Shown here: piece by piece, positions 32,962 through 45,300 of the stretch
Position numbering within the stretch: the first letter of the stretch is position 1
Layout of the letters: every line of letters begins with the position of its first letter
Translations under genes and position numbers: made by a program
Assembly: GCA_002005505.1 (NCBI GenBank)
Contig: KV908548.1
Location: 102,501 to 166,500, forward strand
DNA length: 64,000 nt
Direction of reading: 5' to 3'
Source of the DNA: Botryococcus braunii
Taxonomy: Eukaryota; Chlorophyta; Trebouxiophyceae
The notes under the pieces: model-generated
Databases searched by the model: none
What the model was told of the DNA's origin: nothing
The model's input: only the letters and a program-made list of their open reading frames with translations

Positions 32962-33454
32962 ACACCAATGCTCCCCTCAATGGGAGTTTTGGCAGCAGGC
33001 CATGTGAGAGGAGATGGACTCTATAGACACCCATGAAGTTATGGAGTATGTAGAAAGACCACATTGACAAAATATTATCCCTGTCCATTGGATATTTTCT
33101 ACGAAAAATGATGCTCATGGCGATGTCACTCGCTTTGTGGCGAGACTAGTGGCCCAAGGGTGTAGACAAATCCCTGGGATAGATGTTGGGGAGGTTTTTG
33201 CACCCACCAACAACTATGGGGCAAGGAGGGCTGTGCTGGCAGTAGCTGCCACACAGAATCTTTAGATCCACCAAGTGGATGTCAAGACTGCCTTCCTTAA
33301 TGGGGAATTGGAGGAAGAAGTCTATGTGACTCAGCCTCCAGGCTTTGAGAATGGTAACAACAGAGTGGTATGTAAGCTCAGAAAGGCACTCTATGGTCTG
33401 AACCAAGCTCCAAGGGCTTGGCATAAGACTTTGAGTGAAAGCTGAGTATAATGG
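32962..33454 (+). pseudogene. Copia-A#3 N-terminal RT fragment
   Basis: The plus-strand frame reads CSPQWEFWQQAM, stop, EEMDSIDTHEVMEYVERPH, stop, then IPVHWIFSTKNDAHGD, VAQGCRQIPGIDVGEVF, a stop, [15 protein letters not shown] and [19 protein letters not shown]. Three or more in-frame stops show long decay. It belongs to the copia-A group by sequence. It is interrupted at 33454 by copia-B#1; the TSD AATGG (33450-33454) is repeated at 40791-40795, where the frame resumes. Confidence 0.88.
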
Positions 33455-34370
33455 TGTTGAATATTGGTGACAGCCACTTATTCCCTTTAGCCAATGGTGA
33501 GAAGAGCAAGCATTATTATAGAGACATGTATGTTACAATGATTTTAGGTGAATTTGTTTGAGTTATCCAAAATACATATTCAGCGCCTTACGAACAAATT
33601 CCCATTTGACTAGAAGTACACATGATCCGTACGAACTCGAACTCGAATGACTGCTTAGGTAATTGTACCTTATGTTGCTGCAATCGAGACTTCACTGGGC
33701 GGCCCAGGAACTGCTCGTCACTTGTCCGGAGTATATTGGCAGACTTGGCCAACCTCTGCTGCCAGAAAGTGCTGTGTGTGTATTTCCTGGTGTGTGTGGT
33801 GTGGAAGTATTGTGCCCACGGACCACTAACGCTGCCGCCGTGCTCGACTGCAGGTGTGTTTAGGGCTAGGGAATGTGATGTTGATACTAAGGCATTCAAA
33901 CATTCAGTATAGTAATGTGTCTTTGCTGTGTGCATGGAGGAGTATGCCTGACAAGAGCTCCTGAATGTTTGATGATGAACAAGTCGTGCTTGAAAGGCCA
34001 CGGAGATGGCGGTAAGTCAGGTTGTGTGAATAGATCTACCAAAGAGCCCTTGGATAGGCAGTGATGACATATTGACTTTATATAGAGGTGTACAATAGAC
34101 ATCACAAGCCGTCACACACACACACACACTGTCTTGAACTCTGCTATGAGGCAAGGCGTAACAATACGTGGTCGGTAGTAAGAGTGAGAGATTACAACAC
34201 CATATGTAAGACTTGTCCGGAGTATGTTGGCAGACTTGGCCAACCTCTGCTGCCAAAAAGTGCTGTGTGTGTATTTCCTGGTGTGTGTGGTGTGGAAGTA
34301 TTGTGCCCACGGACCACTAACGCTGCCGCCGTGCTCGACTGCAGGTCACGCCTGAAGCAGAAATGCTTCA
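33455..34370 (+). repeat. Copia-B#1 5' LTR (916 bp) with internal duplication
   Basis: It begins TGTTGAATATTGG and ends AAATGCTTCA. A segment of about 135 bp starting CTTGTCCGGAGTAT occurs twice (ends at 33853 and 34344, each GACTGCAG followed by GT). A TATA-like TTTATATAG at about 34077-34085 lies between the copies. The small open frames inside are repeat sequence. Confidence 0.92.
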
Positions 34371-34387
34371 GGTTATGGGCCCACCAC
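34371..34387 (+). other. Copia-B#1 primer-binding site, complementary to tRNA-iMet anticodon arm
   Basis: GGTTATGGGCCCACCAC directly abuts the LTR. Its complement GTGGTGGGCCCATAACC agrees over 17 nt with the anticodon arm of plant initiator tRNA-Met as I recall it. Copia-B#2 has the identical 17 bases. Confidence 0.82.
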
Positions 34388-34680
34388 TCTCAAGTTGAGC
34401 TTGCAGTGTGGGCACGACGACATCCGGGAAGTGAAAGGGTTGCGGACCCTGCTTCGAAGCTAGGAGCTTCACGGACAAGTGCAGTTTGGCTGTCCGACCA
34501 GGACAGGCCAGACAAGAAATATTGTCCTTTCAAAGTGCTGGAAAGGAAATTTTGTACAGTACCAATTGGGCTGGGAAAAGGGGAAGTAATTCTGAAGGAC
34601 AAATTCTGGGTGAGATCCAGACATCAGTACCAGGGGAAGTTGCCTGGAGTTGTAAGTAAGAGACTGGAAGTTCAGCAGGC

Positions 34681-37600
34681 ATGAAGACACGGAGCATGCA
34701 AAATTCCCCCACGCAAACGTCAGCATTGCAGCCCAGTGGATCGGGTACAGCAGGCTCTCCCACCAGTGGAGCAGTCAGTCAGCCTGGAAGTCTCTCTGTG
34801 CACAGTGGAATGGCGAACATGACTAAGTCTGGCGGCGTCGTCATCACCAATGTCAAATGTCCAGTCACTCTGGACAGGGAGGGAGTTGAATTCCCATATT
34901 GGGATATGGCATTTGTGGCAGCCTGTGGACTGAAGCGATGCAAGGAGGCCCTCAGCACACCCATGCCAGATACTGAGGAGAACGCAGTAGCCTTGCCAAT
35001 GCTCATTGAGAGCGTTCCCAAGGTTTTGGGATCCAAGATGGCCTCCATGAAGATAGCTTTTGTCGCACCCATTGGTAAGCTGCAGCTTACCAATGGGTGC
35101 GACAAAAGTTCACTGGAGGAGCAGACCAAGAAGTCACCTCGAGGTGGCTGGAGCTTCTCCACAAAGGAATGACAGAGACAGAAACGCTGGAGGAGTACTA
35201 TAACATGATGGTGGCCTTGTACGAAGCTCTCAAGGGGAATGGCCATCCAATCATGGAGAGAGATGTGAAGATAGCCATCATCCATGGACTGCCAGAAGCA
35301 GCTAAGGAGACTGGCATGATTTCTTCATCAGCTGGGAGGGACCTGGAGGGTCTCTGGGAGATCATTGCTACCACTGCCAAGGGACTGGGATTTGATGACA
35401 GAGTGCCAAGGGTCATCCCTGTGGCCAAGGCTGTCACCAACCCCATCCCCGCCACTACATCAACCACTGCCAGCCCTTATGAGGGATCAGCTCAAGGCCA
35501 TGGGACCGGCCAAAGGAATTCTTTCAGATCAATGAGATGGGACCGACAGGACCGACGGGACCGGACTTGCTACAGGTGCCGCGAGGTTGGCCACATTGAA
35601 AGGGATTGCCCCATGAAGAGGGATTGCCCCATGAAGAAGGCTGAAGAGAAGATGCAACAAGATATGCAGCGTGTGATGGCTGCCATGGCCAATCTGCTTC
35701 CACCGCCGGCAAACCAAGCGTCGGCAGCCACCACCCGACCACCGGAGAGCAATGGTCACAACAATAATTTCTTCCCAGGAGGATATCCTCCACCGTCTGG
35801 TATGTCTGCCACAATCACCCTCAATGTGTTGACTCCAACAGCTGTGATGCCAGAGGTTCGGAGCTTTATGGTTGATAGTGGAGCTTCCATACACCTAGTC
35901 AATGATCTATCCCTACTGCATTCACCCACGTTGCACAGTACTCCCATTCCCCTGCATATGGCTAAGTCAGATGCCACAGGACAGATAATAGCAACGGGAT
36001 CATTGTGTTTGAGCAGTGCTGATCAGCAACCCCTCTGGCTGCATCATGTACATTGTGTACCTTCAGCTACTGCTAATCTCATTTCTGTCACAGCAGCCAT
36101 TCGAGATGGTGGCACTTTCCTGACTGACAGCGTGGGAGGTTATACTGGGATGTGTGGCCCCTGCGACTGGTCCTGTCCTGTTGAGCAGAAAAATGGACTA
36201 TATTTCCTGCAGAAAGTCAGTCCAATCCGGAACCCTGTACCTGCGTTAGTCAACGCAATAAGAGCACAGCATTCCCATGACTGTAGATTGAGAGCATTGT
36301 GGCATAGCAGATTGGGACACCCAGGGGAAGCAAACATGAGGCGACTGCAGAGTGAGGACTTGGTCTCAGGCATTCCCGTGTCCCTATCACCTTGTGAAAA
36401 ATGCCCTGAAACCTGTGAAGCAAGTATACAGGGAAAGCACAGTCGCCCTCCTTTTGGAATTAGCACCCGAACAGCCACAGAACACTTGCAACGCATTCAC
36501 TTGGACACTGTGGGACCTATTACACCTACTGCCATAACTGGAGGGAGGTTCTTCGTCACTATTGTGGATGAAGCGTCTCATTATGTAATAGCACTGGCAA
36601 TGAAATCTAAGGACACTATCAGTGGGGCTGTAAGGGACCTGCTGGTGTTCTGGCAGAGGCAGCTAGGCAGAACTGTCAAGTGCATCCGAACAGACCGTGG
36701 GACAGAGTTCCTCAACAGCACATTGAAGGGCTACTGTGTGCAGGAGGGCATTAAGTTTGAGACGTCGGCAGCATACACGCCACAGCAGAATGGAATGGCG
36801 GAGAGGATGAACAGGACCATCAAAGAGAAGGCCAGAACACTCCTGCTGCATGCAGCTGCCAAAAAGACGCTTTGGAAAGAAGCAGTGGAGACAGCCTGCA
36901 TCCTATACAACATGGGGCCAGTAGCTGGACGTGATAAAACGCCTTATGAGCTCTTCCATGGGGTAAAGCCTGATGCATCCCTTCTTAAGACCTTTGGCTG
37001 CTTAGCACACGTGCATGTTCCAGATCATCAGAGGGGACCCTTCGAGTCAAAGACCTCGCCTGGGGTGTTCACCGGATATTCTAGTGTATCCAAGGCCTAT
37101 AGAATATACATGGGAAATGGGATATGGAAAGAGAGCAGGGATGTAAAATTTCTGGAGCACATCAGGGGAGCACACAGAGTGGGTCTGAGCACTATGCCTC
37201 CTGTGAGTCCAAATTCTGTTCAACAGTCCGTTGCTCCATATGTTGGACAGCAGGAGAGTTATGGCACACCAGAACAGACCTCATTTTGGGACTCAGATGA
37301 TCCTGAACCTCCCTGCACTTCAGAGGTTGACGTACAACGGTCCGAGGTCGACTCCCCCAGTGCAACCACCCCCCGTGCAACCAAATTGTGTGAGAACTAC
37401 GAGACTTCAAATGGCAACGGAGACGGTGAGACAACCTCATCGGAGCAGAGCCCTACAGAGGCTGGCCGAAGCTGGTCCGTGCTCGGACACCTGGAAAATT
37501 TGGCTCGTGGAGGCCAGGAGACCGAGTCACAATGGCAACGTTTGAAAAATATGCAAGGATGTTTGAGAAATGATGTTGGGCCTTTGGGAGTCCGAGGGCA

Positions 37601-39844
37601 AGACGGCTTGACCCGACAGCAGCGATATGATCAGAGAGTGACGGCACGCGAGGCAGCCGCAAGAGAGAATGATGGACATGAGTGTGATGGGAGTGACAGA
37701 GAGAATGGGAGAATGCCAGAGACATTTGAATCAGGGGAAGCATCAGGTGAAGAGCCTGCTGTGCGATTCATGGCCAGGCAAGAGGGCATGTCTGATCATG
37801 TAAGCGACGAGAGTGAGGCAAGAGGGGCCAGTTTGGAGGCTGCCAACCAGATGGTTGAAGGACAAATGGAGTCTTCAGATGGCCAGGCTCTGCGTGTTTG
37901 TGAGGGGCACACTGGAGAGTCACATGTGTGCTGTGAGGGTGAGAGTATGGATGAGAGAGAGAGCACTGCAGTAGGCAACGCATTTCCCAATTATGCAGCA
38001 CCTTTGAGCGCTGAGTGTGTGTGGGATGAGATAAGCAGCATGGGAAACAATTTAAGCAAGGCTGCGTGTGAGTCCTCCAAGGAGAGGAAGTTGCAGGCAC
38101 CTGCGAAGTGGGAGCGAGTCAGAGAGGTGTGTAACGCAGTAGCCTCGAGCGAAAGAGTAGTGGAGTCATCAGCGTGTGAGCCCTGGGAGGATAGTCATCT
38201 GGTGCATGGCTTCAATCTGAATCCTGCAAAGGGTCAGATACCTGGGGTGAGGTGGTCTAAGGTCCCGGTTCCTGAGAACCTCAGGGAGGCGCAGAGATCT
38301 CCACAGTGGGAGTTCTGGGGCCAGGCAATGCAAGAGGAGCAAGACTCCCTCGATGCGCACGAAGTGATGGAGTATGTGGAGAGACCCATGGGCCACAAAG
38401 TGATACCTGTGCACTGGATCTTCTCAGTGAAGACTGATGCGTATGGAAATGTCATGAGGTTTAAGGCTAGGCTAGTGGCTCAGGGCTGTCGGCAAATTCC
38501 AGGAGTGGATGTGGATGAGGTATTTGCCCCTACCAGCAGCTATGGGTCCAGGAGGACTTTGCTTGCAACTGCTGCAGCAAAGAACATGGAAATTCACCAG
38601 GTGGACATTAAGACCGCTTTTTTGAATGGTGATTTGGAGGAGGAGGTGTACGTTACACAACCTCCTGGGTTCGATAATGGGGACCCAAACATAGTATGCA
38701 GACTGCACAAGGCCCTTTATGGCCTGAAGCACGCTCCAAGGGCCTGGCACAAGGTCCTTAACGAGAAGCTGCTGAGTATGGGCTATGAGGTGAGCAAGAG
38801 CGATGCGGGTGTCTACATCAAGAGACATGAGGATGGTGAGTTGTCCTACTTGTTAGTGTATGTGGATGATTTGTTGATTGTGGCTATGGGAGCGGAAGAG
38901 ATAGTGCGGGTGAAGAGAGAGCTGCTGGCAAGCTTCAAAATTCATGACCTTGGGGAAGTCAAGGATTTCTTGGGCTGCCAGATTCAGAGAGATAGAGAGA
39001 ATCTGTGCCTCTCACTCAGCTGCGTCCCCAAGATAGATGCACTGTGTGAGAAGTTTGGTGTGAGTGTAGAGTCACGGTCGGTCGATACTCCTATGAGTAA
39101 AGACTTTGTGGTGTCTGCACTGCCACAGGTGACAGTGGGAGATACCAGTTTTGGTTCTGGGACTCTACTGCCACCGGGGCATCGTTACTGTGAGCTTGTC
39201 GGGTCTCTATTGTATATTGCTAATACAACGAGACCAGATATTGCTCAGGCTGTGGGGGTCCTGTCATGATACAGGACTGCCCCAACCACTGCCCACATGA
39301 ACGAGGACTTAAGAGTATTGCGATATCTTCAGTCTACTCGAGAGTGTGTGCTGGTGTTGGGAGGAAAGGGTCCTGTGCTGGAGGGATATGTTGATGAGAT
39401 TATGCTGGTGATATTGACAACAGGCGCTCAACTTCTGGGTTTGTGCTGTCAGTATTTGGTAGCGCTGTTGTATGGGGGAGCAAGAAGCAACACTCTGTTG
39501 CTACCTCCACTGTCGAGGCTGAGTTCATGGCTACCAGTCTAGCCATCAAAGAATTCAACTGGCTGCGTGGGTTCCTGGAGGAAATTGGCACTCCTCCTTG
39601 GTCAGTGAAGCTCTACTGTGATAATCAGGGCTGCATTGCAAATCTGAAAAATCCACTGTACAGCAAGTATACTAAGCACATTGCAGTGTGCTTCCATTTT
39701 GCTCGTGAGGCCATTGCAATGGGCCAGGTCTCTCTCTGTTATGTGGAGTCTGCCAAGAACAAGGCAGACATGCTGACCAAACCTCTGGCACGGCCTGTGT
39801 TTCAGTTACATAGGAGTGCCTTTGGACTGGTGAAAATGAGTTAG
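34681..39844 (+). pseudogene. Copia-B#1 Gag-Pol, three lesions
   Basis: One polyprotein from the ATG at 34681. Gag is conserved until a palindromic rearrangement at 35057-35108 throws the frame. It recovers at VRQKFTGGADQEV. The zinc knuckle is CYRCREVGHIERDC (about 35564), followed by a tandem RDCPMK duplication. Protease is MVDSGASIHLVND (about 35869), pre-integrase HDCRLRALWHSRLGHPGE (about 36280), integrase HLDTVGPI, IRTDRGTEF (about 36686) and PQQNGMAERMN. A long acidic, low-complexity hinge (about 37200-38250) precedes RT, with VYVDDLLIVAMG near 38857. A TGA at 39267-39269 replaces Arg (CGA in relatives), and a one-base loss near 39393 shifts the frame in RNase H. The end, LTKPLARPVFQLHR, is intact and stops at 39844. 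Confidence 0.92.
35057..35108. repeat. Perfect 52-bp palindrome in copia-B#1 gag
   Basis: Two 26-bp arms meet between 35082 and 35083 with no spacer and no mismatch. The right arm codes the normal Gag residues AYQWVRQK; the left arm is its reverse complement and has replaced or displaced the expected sequence. This is the exact place where the gag frame changes. Confidence 0.93.
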
Positions 39845-39860
39845 GGGAAAAAGGTGCTGT

Positions 39861-39870
39861 CAAGGGGAAG
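39861..39870 (+). other. Copia-B#1 polypurine tract
   Basis: CAAGGGGAAG directly before the 3' LTR. Confidence 0.85.
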
Positions 39871-40790
39871 TGTTGAATATTGGTGACAATTTGGAACATT
39901 GGTGACAGCCACTTATTCCTTTTAGCCAATGGTGAGAAGAGCAAGCATTATTATAGAGACATATATGTTACAATGATTTTAGGTGATTTGTTTGAGTTAT
40001 CCAAAATACATATTCAGCGCCTTACAAACAAATTCCCATTTGACTAGAAGTACACATGATCCGTACGAACTCGAACTCGAATGACTGCTTAGGTAATTGT
40101 ACCTTATGTTGCTGCAATCGAGACTTCATTGGGCGGCCCAGGCACTGCTCGTCACTTGTCCGGAGTATGTTGGCAGACTTGGCCAACCTCTGCTGCCAGA
40201 AAATGCTGTGTGTGTATTTCCTGGTGTGTGTGGTGTGGAAGTATTGTGCCCACGGACCACTAACGCTGCCGCCGTGCTCGACTGCAGGTGTGTTCAGGGC
40301 TACGGAATGTGATGTTGATACTAAGGCATTCAAACATTCAGTATAGTAATGTGTCTTTGCTGTGTGCATGGAGGAGTATGCCTGACAAGAGCTCCTGAAT
40401 GTTTGATGATGAACAAGTCGTGCTTGAAAGGCCACGGAGATGGCGGTAAGTCAGGTTGTGTGAATAGATCTACCAAAGAGCCCTTGGATAGGCAGTGATG
40501 ACATATTGACTTTATATAGAGGTGTACAATAGACATCACAAGGGCTCTTTGTCTTGAACTCTGCTATGAGGCAAGGCGTAACAATACGTGGTCGGTAGTA
40601 AGAGTGAGAGATAACAACACCATATGTAAGACTTGTCCGGAGTATGTTGGCAGACTTGGCAAACCTCTGCTGCCAGAAAGTGCTGTGTGTGTATTTCCTG
40701 GTGTGTGTGGTGTGGAAGTATTGTGCCCACGGACCACTAACGCTGCCGCCGTGCTCGACTGCAGGTCACGCCTGAAGCAGAAATGCTTCA
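39871..40790 (+). repeat. Copia-B#1 3' LTR (920 bp)
   Basis: Same ends as 33455-34370. It differs mainly by an extra TTGGAACATTGGTGACA-like repeat at its start and by lacking the CA microsatellite. It is followed by the TSD AATGG. Confidence 0.93.
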
Positions 40791-41110
40791 AATGGGTTAC
40801 AGTGTGTGCAAGAGTGATGCTGGTGTTTACATCAAGAGGGCACCTGATGGTAATCTGTCATTCATTCTGATCTATGTAGATGGTCTTCTGATTGTTGCCC
40901 GAGTGATATCAGAGGTTGAGTGGGGGAAGGAACTTCTGAAGAAGGACTTCACCTTTCATGATTTGGGGGAGGTGCATGCTTTCCTGCGGTGTCAGGTTCT
41001 AAGATATGGAATCGAGGGTACTATTTCCATGAGCTACACTCCCAAGATAGATGCACTTGTGGAGAAATTTGGGGTGGTTGAGGATGGACGTCTGGTTGAG
41101 ACACCGATGT
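40791..41110 (+). pseudogene. Copia-A#3 central RT fragment
   Basis: This continues the frame of 32962-33454: MGYSVCKSDAGVYIKRAPDGN, LIYVDGLLIVARV, KKDFTFHDLGEVHAFLRCQ and IDALVEKFGV, to LVETPM. The catalytic motif reads YVDG, with Gly in place of the second Asp, and DFLGCQ has become AFLRCQ, so the copy is inactive. It is cut at 41110 by the gypsy-2 LTR. The rest of RT and RNase H is not found. Confidence 0.87.
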
Positions 41111-41416
41111 TGTGACAGCAAAGAGAGAGAGAGAGAGAGTGACACGAGACACCAGTCAGGTTAGAGCCTTCAGCGGAATCTGTTACAAGCCGGCTAGCAC
41201 CGGGACTTCCCTCGACGCCAAGACGCGTGCCACTTTCTCGAGCCTTCGATCAAACCCGGAATCCTACACATTTCAGGACCTGGCAGCTTCCTGCCCAAAA
41301 TCCTACACATTTCAGGACCTGGCAGCTTCCTGCCGTGACAACTTCCCCCTCCCCTACATGGGAGCGTCCTCGCTCACATCAGAGCAGTCATCACGAGCAA
41401 GACTCAATAAGGTAAG
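41111..41416 (-). repeat. Gypsy-2 3' LTR, distal part
   Basis: On the plus strand it starts TGTGACAGCAAAG, directly after the copia-A#3 RT codons, so the minus-strand LTR ends GCTGTCACA. It contains a GA-dinucleotide run (about 41118-41140) and a tandem repeat of a 35-bp segment (ATCCTACACATTTCAGG at 41260 and 41300). It is interrupted by copia-B#2 with TSD GTAAG (41412-41416). Confidence 0.65.
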
Positions 41417-42285
41417 TCAAGCATTTCTGCTTTCGGCGTCACCTGCAGTGATGGCACGACGGCAGCGTCAGTTCGTAGCCTGTGGGAAAAACCGTCCACG
41501 CTACAACGTTTCCAGGAACAGCACACAGCACTCTCCAACAGTAGAGGTTGGTCAAGGATACCAACATGCTTCGGACAAGTCTTACATATGATGTTAACTG
41601 CTCTCACTCTTGCTAAAGACCACGCAACACTACGCCTTGCCTGATAGCAGAGATCAGCACCAAAGAGGCCTTGCGATGTCTACTTTACGTCACTAGAATA
41701 CAAAAATAGTTCATCAGTAACTCAGCAAGGTCTCTTTGTGATGTTTGTACAGTGAAACTATCTTACCGCCACAACGGTGGACTTTAACATAAGTCGCAAT
41801 GAGGTCAAACATTCAGCGCGCTCTCGTCATGCACTCTCATCAATGCACACTGCAGTAATATCTAACTGGTCTGAATGTTTGAGCACAATCATATCTGGAA
41901 CGACTTTGAGAATCCTAAACACACCTGCAGTGATGGCATGACGGCAGCGTCAGTTCTTAGCCTGTGGGAAAAACCGTCCACGCTACAACGTTTCCAGGAA
42001 CAGCACACAGCACTCTCCAACAGTAGAGGTTGGTCAAGGATACCAACATGCTTCGGACAAGTACCGAGCCGTTCCTGGGCTGCCCAGGGATGGCTCGGAC
42101 TGCAGGGAACCTAAAGTACTACCATACGTAATGTCTATTGAGATCGCATATCGTACAAGTCACGTGTTATGTCATTGAGGTACGAGTATGATCTATACCG
42201 TTCATAAGGGCTATAGTTTACTCCGCTGTTGATGGCATGTGACAGGGGATGTCACTAAGTACAGTGTTGACCAATTCATTCAACA
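41417..42285 (-). repeat. Copia-B#2 3' LTR (869 bp)
   Basis: The minus strand begins TGTTGAATGAATTGG at 42285 and ends AGAAATGCTTGA at 41417. An internal segment beginning CTTGTCCGAAGCATG is present twice (minus-strand ends at 41445 and 41928, each CACTGCAG followed by GTG). Confidence 0.92.
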
Positions 42286-42295
42286 CTTCCCCTTG
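42286..42295 (-). other. Copia-B#2 polypurine tract
   Basis: CTTCCCCTTG on the plus strand, the reverse of CAAGGGGAAG, abuts the 3' LTR. Confidence 0.85.
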
Positions 42296-42310
42296 ACAGC
42301 ACCCTGTCAC

Positions 42311-45300
42311 CTATGTCATCTTCACAAGTCCAAATGCTCGCCTGTGCACCTGGAAGACAGGGCGAGCGAGAGGCTTTGTCAGCATGTCTGGCTTGTTCCT
42401 TGCAGACGCCACATAGCAGAGTGTAACCTGCCCCTTTGCAATAGCTTCACGTGCAAAGTGGAAGCACACGTCAATGTGCTTAGTATACTTGCTATACAGT
42501 GGGTTTTTCAGGTTAGCAATGCACCCCTGATTGTCACAGTATAGTTTCACAGACCAAGGAGGAGTTCCGATTTCCTCCATGAACCCACGCAGCCACTTAA
42601 GCTCCTTAATAGCCTGACTGGTTGCCATGAATTCTGCCTCCAGAGTGGAGGTAGCAACTGAATGTTGCTTCTTACTACCCCAGACCACAGCACTGCCGAA
42701 CACTGATAGCACATACCCTGAGGTAGAATGCCTGCTGTCAATATCGCCAGCATAATCTGCATCAACATGACCTTCTAACACAGGCCCTTTCCCTCCCAGC
42801 ACTAACAGACACTCTCGAGTAGACTGAAGATACCTCAATACCCTCAAGCCCTCATTCATGTGGGCAGTGGTGGGGGCGTTCCGGTAACGGGACAGAACGC
42901 CCACAGCCTGAGCTATATCAGGTCGAGTTGTATTAGCAATATACAACAGAGACCCAACAAGCTCACAATATCCATGCCCGGGAGGCAGTGGAGTCCCAGA
43001 CCCAAAGCTGGTCTCACCCACTCTAACCTGGGGCATCCTTGACATCACAAAGTCTTTACTCATGGGAGTATCGACTGTACGTGACTCAGCACTCACCCCA
43101 AACTTCTCACACAGTGCATCAATGTTAGGCACACAGCTCAGTGATAGGCACCGATTCTCTCTATCTCTCAGGATCTGGCAGCCCAAGAAATCCTTGACTT
43201 CACCAAGGTCATGAATCTTGAAGCTTCCCAACAGCTCCTTTTTCACCCACTCTATCTCTTCCGCACCCATTGCCACAATCAAAAGATCATCAACATACAC
43301 AAGCATGTATGACAGCTCCCCATCCTCGTGTCTCTTGGTGTAAACTCCCGCATCGCTCTTACGCACTTCATATCCCATACTCAGCAGCTTCTCATTCAGG
43401 GTCTTGTGCCAGGCCCTGGGAGCCTGCTTCAGGCCATAAAGGGCCTTACGCAATCTGCACACAATGTTGGGGTTGCCATTATCAAACCCAGGAGGCTGTG
43501 TCACATACACTTCCTCCTCTAATTCACCATTCAAAAAGGCGGTCTTTATATCCACCTGGTGAATTTCCATGTTCTTTGCTGCAGCAGTTGCTAGCAAAGT
43601 CCTCCTGGACCCGTAGCTACTGGTAGGTGCGAAGACCTCATCTACATCAACTCAAGGAATCTGTCTACAGCCCTGGGCCACAAGCCGAGCCTTAAATCTT
43701 AACACGTTCCCATGTGCATCAGTCTTCACAGAGAAGATCCAATGCACAGGGATCACCTTGTGTCCCCTGGGTCTCTCAACGTACTCCATCACCTCGTGCG
43801 CATCAAGAGAATCATGCTCCTCTTGCATTGCCTGGCGCCAGAATTCCCACTGAGGGGATCTTTGCGCCTCCCTGAGGTTTCCAGGGACTGGCACCTTGGA
43901 CCACCTCACCCCAGGTATCTGACCCTTTACATTATTCAGATTGTGATCATGCACAACATGGCTATCCTCCCTAGGCTCACACGCACGTGCTTCCACTACT
44001 CTTTCGCTCGAGGTTACTGCGTTACACACCTCTCTGACTCTCTCTTACTCTGCAGGTGTCTGCAGCTTTCTCTCCTTGGAGGATTCACACGCTGCTCCAC
44101 TCAATCTGGGTCTTACATCATTCATCATGTCCCAAACGCACTTATCACTCAAAGGCGCCGCATAATCTGGCACTGTGCGAGACCCTGCAGTGGTGTCTCT
44201 CTCATCCACACTTGTACTGTCACAACACACCTGTGACTCCCCAGTGTGTCCCTCACAAGCACACAGAGCCTGGCCATCTGAAGACTCCCTTTGTCCATCA
44301 AGTGTCTGATTGGAAATCTCCAAAGTGACCTCTCTTGCCTCACTCTCGGCGCTTACATGATCAGACATGCCCTCCAGCCTGGCCAAGTCCTGTCCATCAG
44401 GCTGAGCTTCAGTTGCTTCCCCTGGGCAAATGGCCTCTGACATTCTTCTATTCTCTCCATCACTCACATCTCCATCATGTCCCACAGTGACCTCAGCTGC
44501 AGCCTCACGTGCTGCCACTCTCTGATCATACCGTTGCTGCCGGGTCAGCCCGTCTTGCCCTCGGACACTCATGGCCCCAACTTCCATTCGAACACATTCT
44601 TGCACATTATTCAATCGTTGCAGGTGTGACTTGGTCTCCTGGCCTCCTCGCGCCAGGTTCTCCATGTGTCCGAGTACGGACCAGCTGTGGCCGGACTACG
44701 TATGGCTCAGCTCCGAGAAAGTGGGCTCCCCGTCCACGTTGACACTTGTAGTCTCAGAATTCTCACAGGGGTTGATTGCACATGGGGTAGTTGCACAGGG
44801 GGTGGTTGCAAAGGGAGAGTCAGGTCCGGACTGTTGCGCGTTGACCTCTCGGTTGCAGAGCGGCTCAGGATCATCTGAGTCCCGAAAAGACAACTGACCC
44901 AAGGACTGCTGGCCCTCCTGTTGCACAAAAGGCAAGGAAAAGGGCTGCTGGACTGCATTTGGACTCACAGGAGACATGGTGCTAAGCCCCACTCTGTCTG
45001 CGCCCCTTATGTGCTCCAGAAAGGTAACGTCTGTGCTTTCTTTCCAAATCCCGTTTCCAATATAAATCCTATATGCCTTTGACACACTGGAATACCCTGT
45101 GAAGAGACCAGGGGAGGTCTTAGACTCAAACACTCCCCTCTGGTGATCAGGTATGTGCACATGTGCTAGACAGCGGAAAGTCCTGAGCGGGGATACATCG
45201 GGCTTTACCCCATGGAAGGCTTCATAAGGCGTCTTGTCACGTCCAGTCACAGGTCCCATATTGTACAGGATGCAGGCTGTCTCCACTGCTTTCTTCCAGA

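Larger units (their letters stand above)
33455..40790 (+). mobile_element. Copia-B#1, complete Ty1/copia element
   Basis: LTRs are at 33455-34370 and 39871-40790, primer site at 34371, gag-pol 34681-39844 and polypurine tract 39861-39870. A perfect 5-bp TSD, AATGG, flanks it. The LTRs are nearly identical apart from an extra repeat of about 19 bp near the start of the 3' LTR and a CA microsatellite present only in the 5' LTR (about 34112-34127), so the insertion is recent. Confidence 0.94.

Noticed and set aside
41227..41415. Reading frame with repeated PTHFRTWQLPA in the gypsy-2 LTR
   Set aside because: It arises from a 35-bp tandem duplication in LTR sequence, with no other coding sign.
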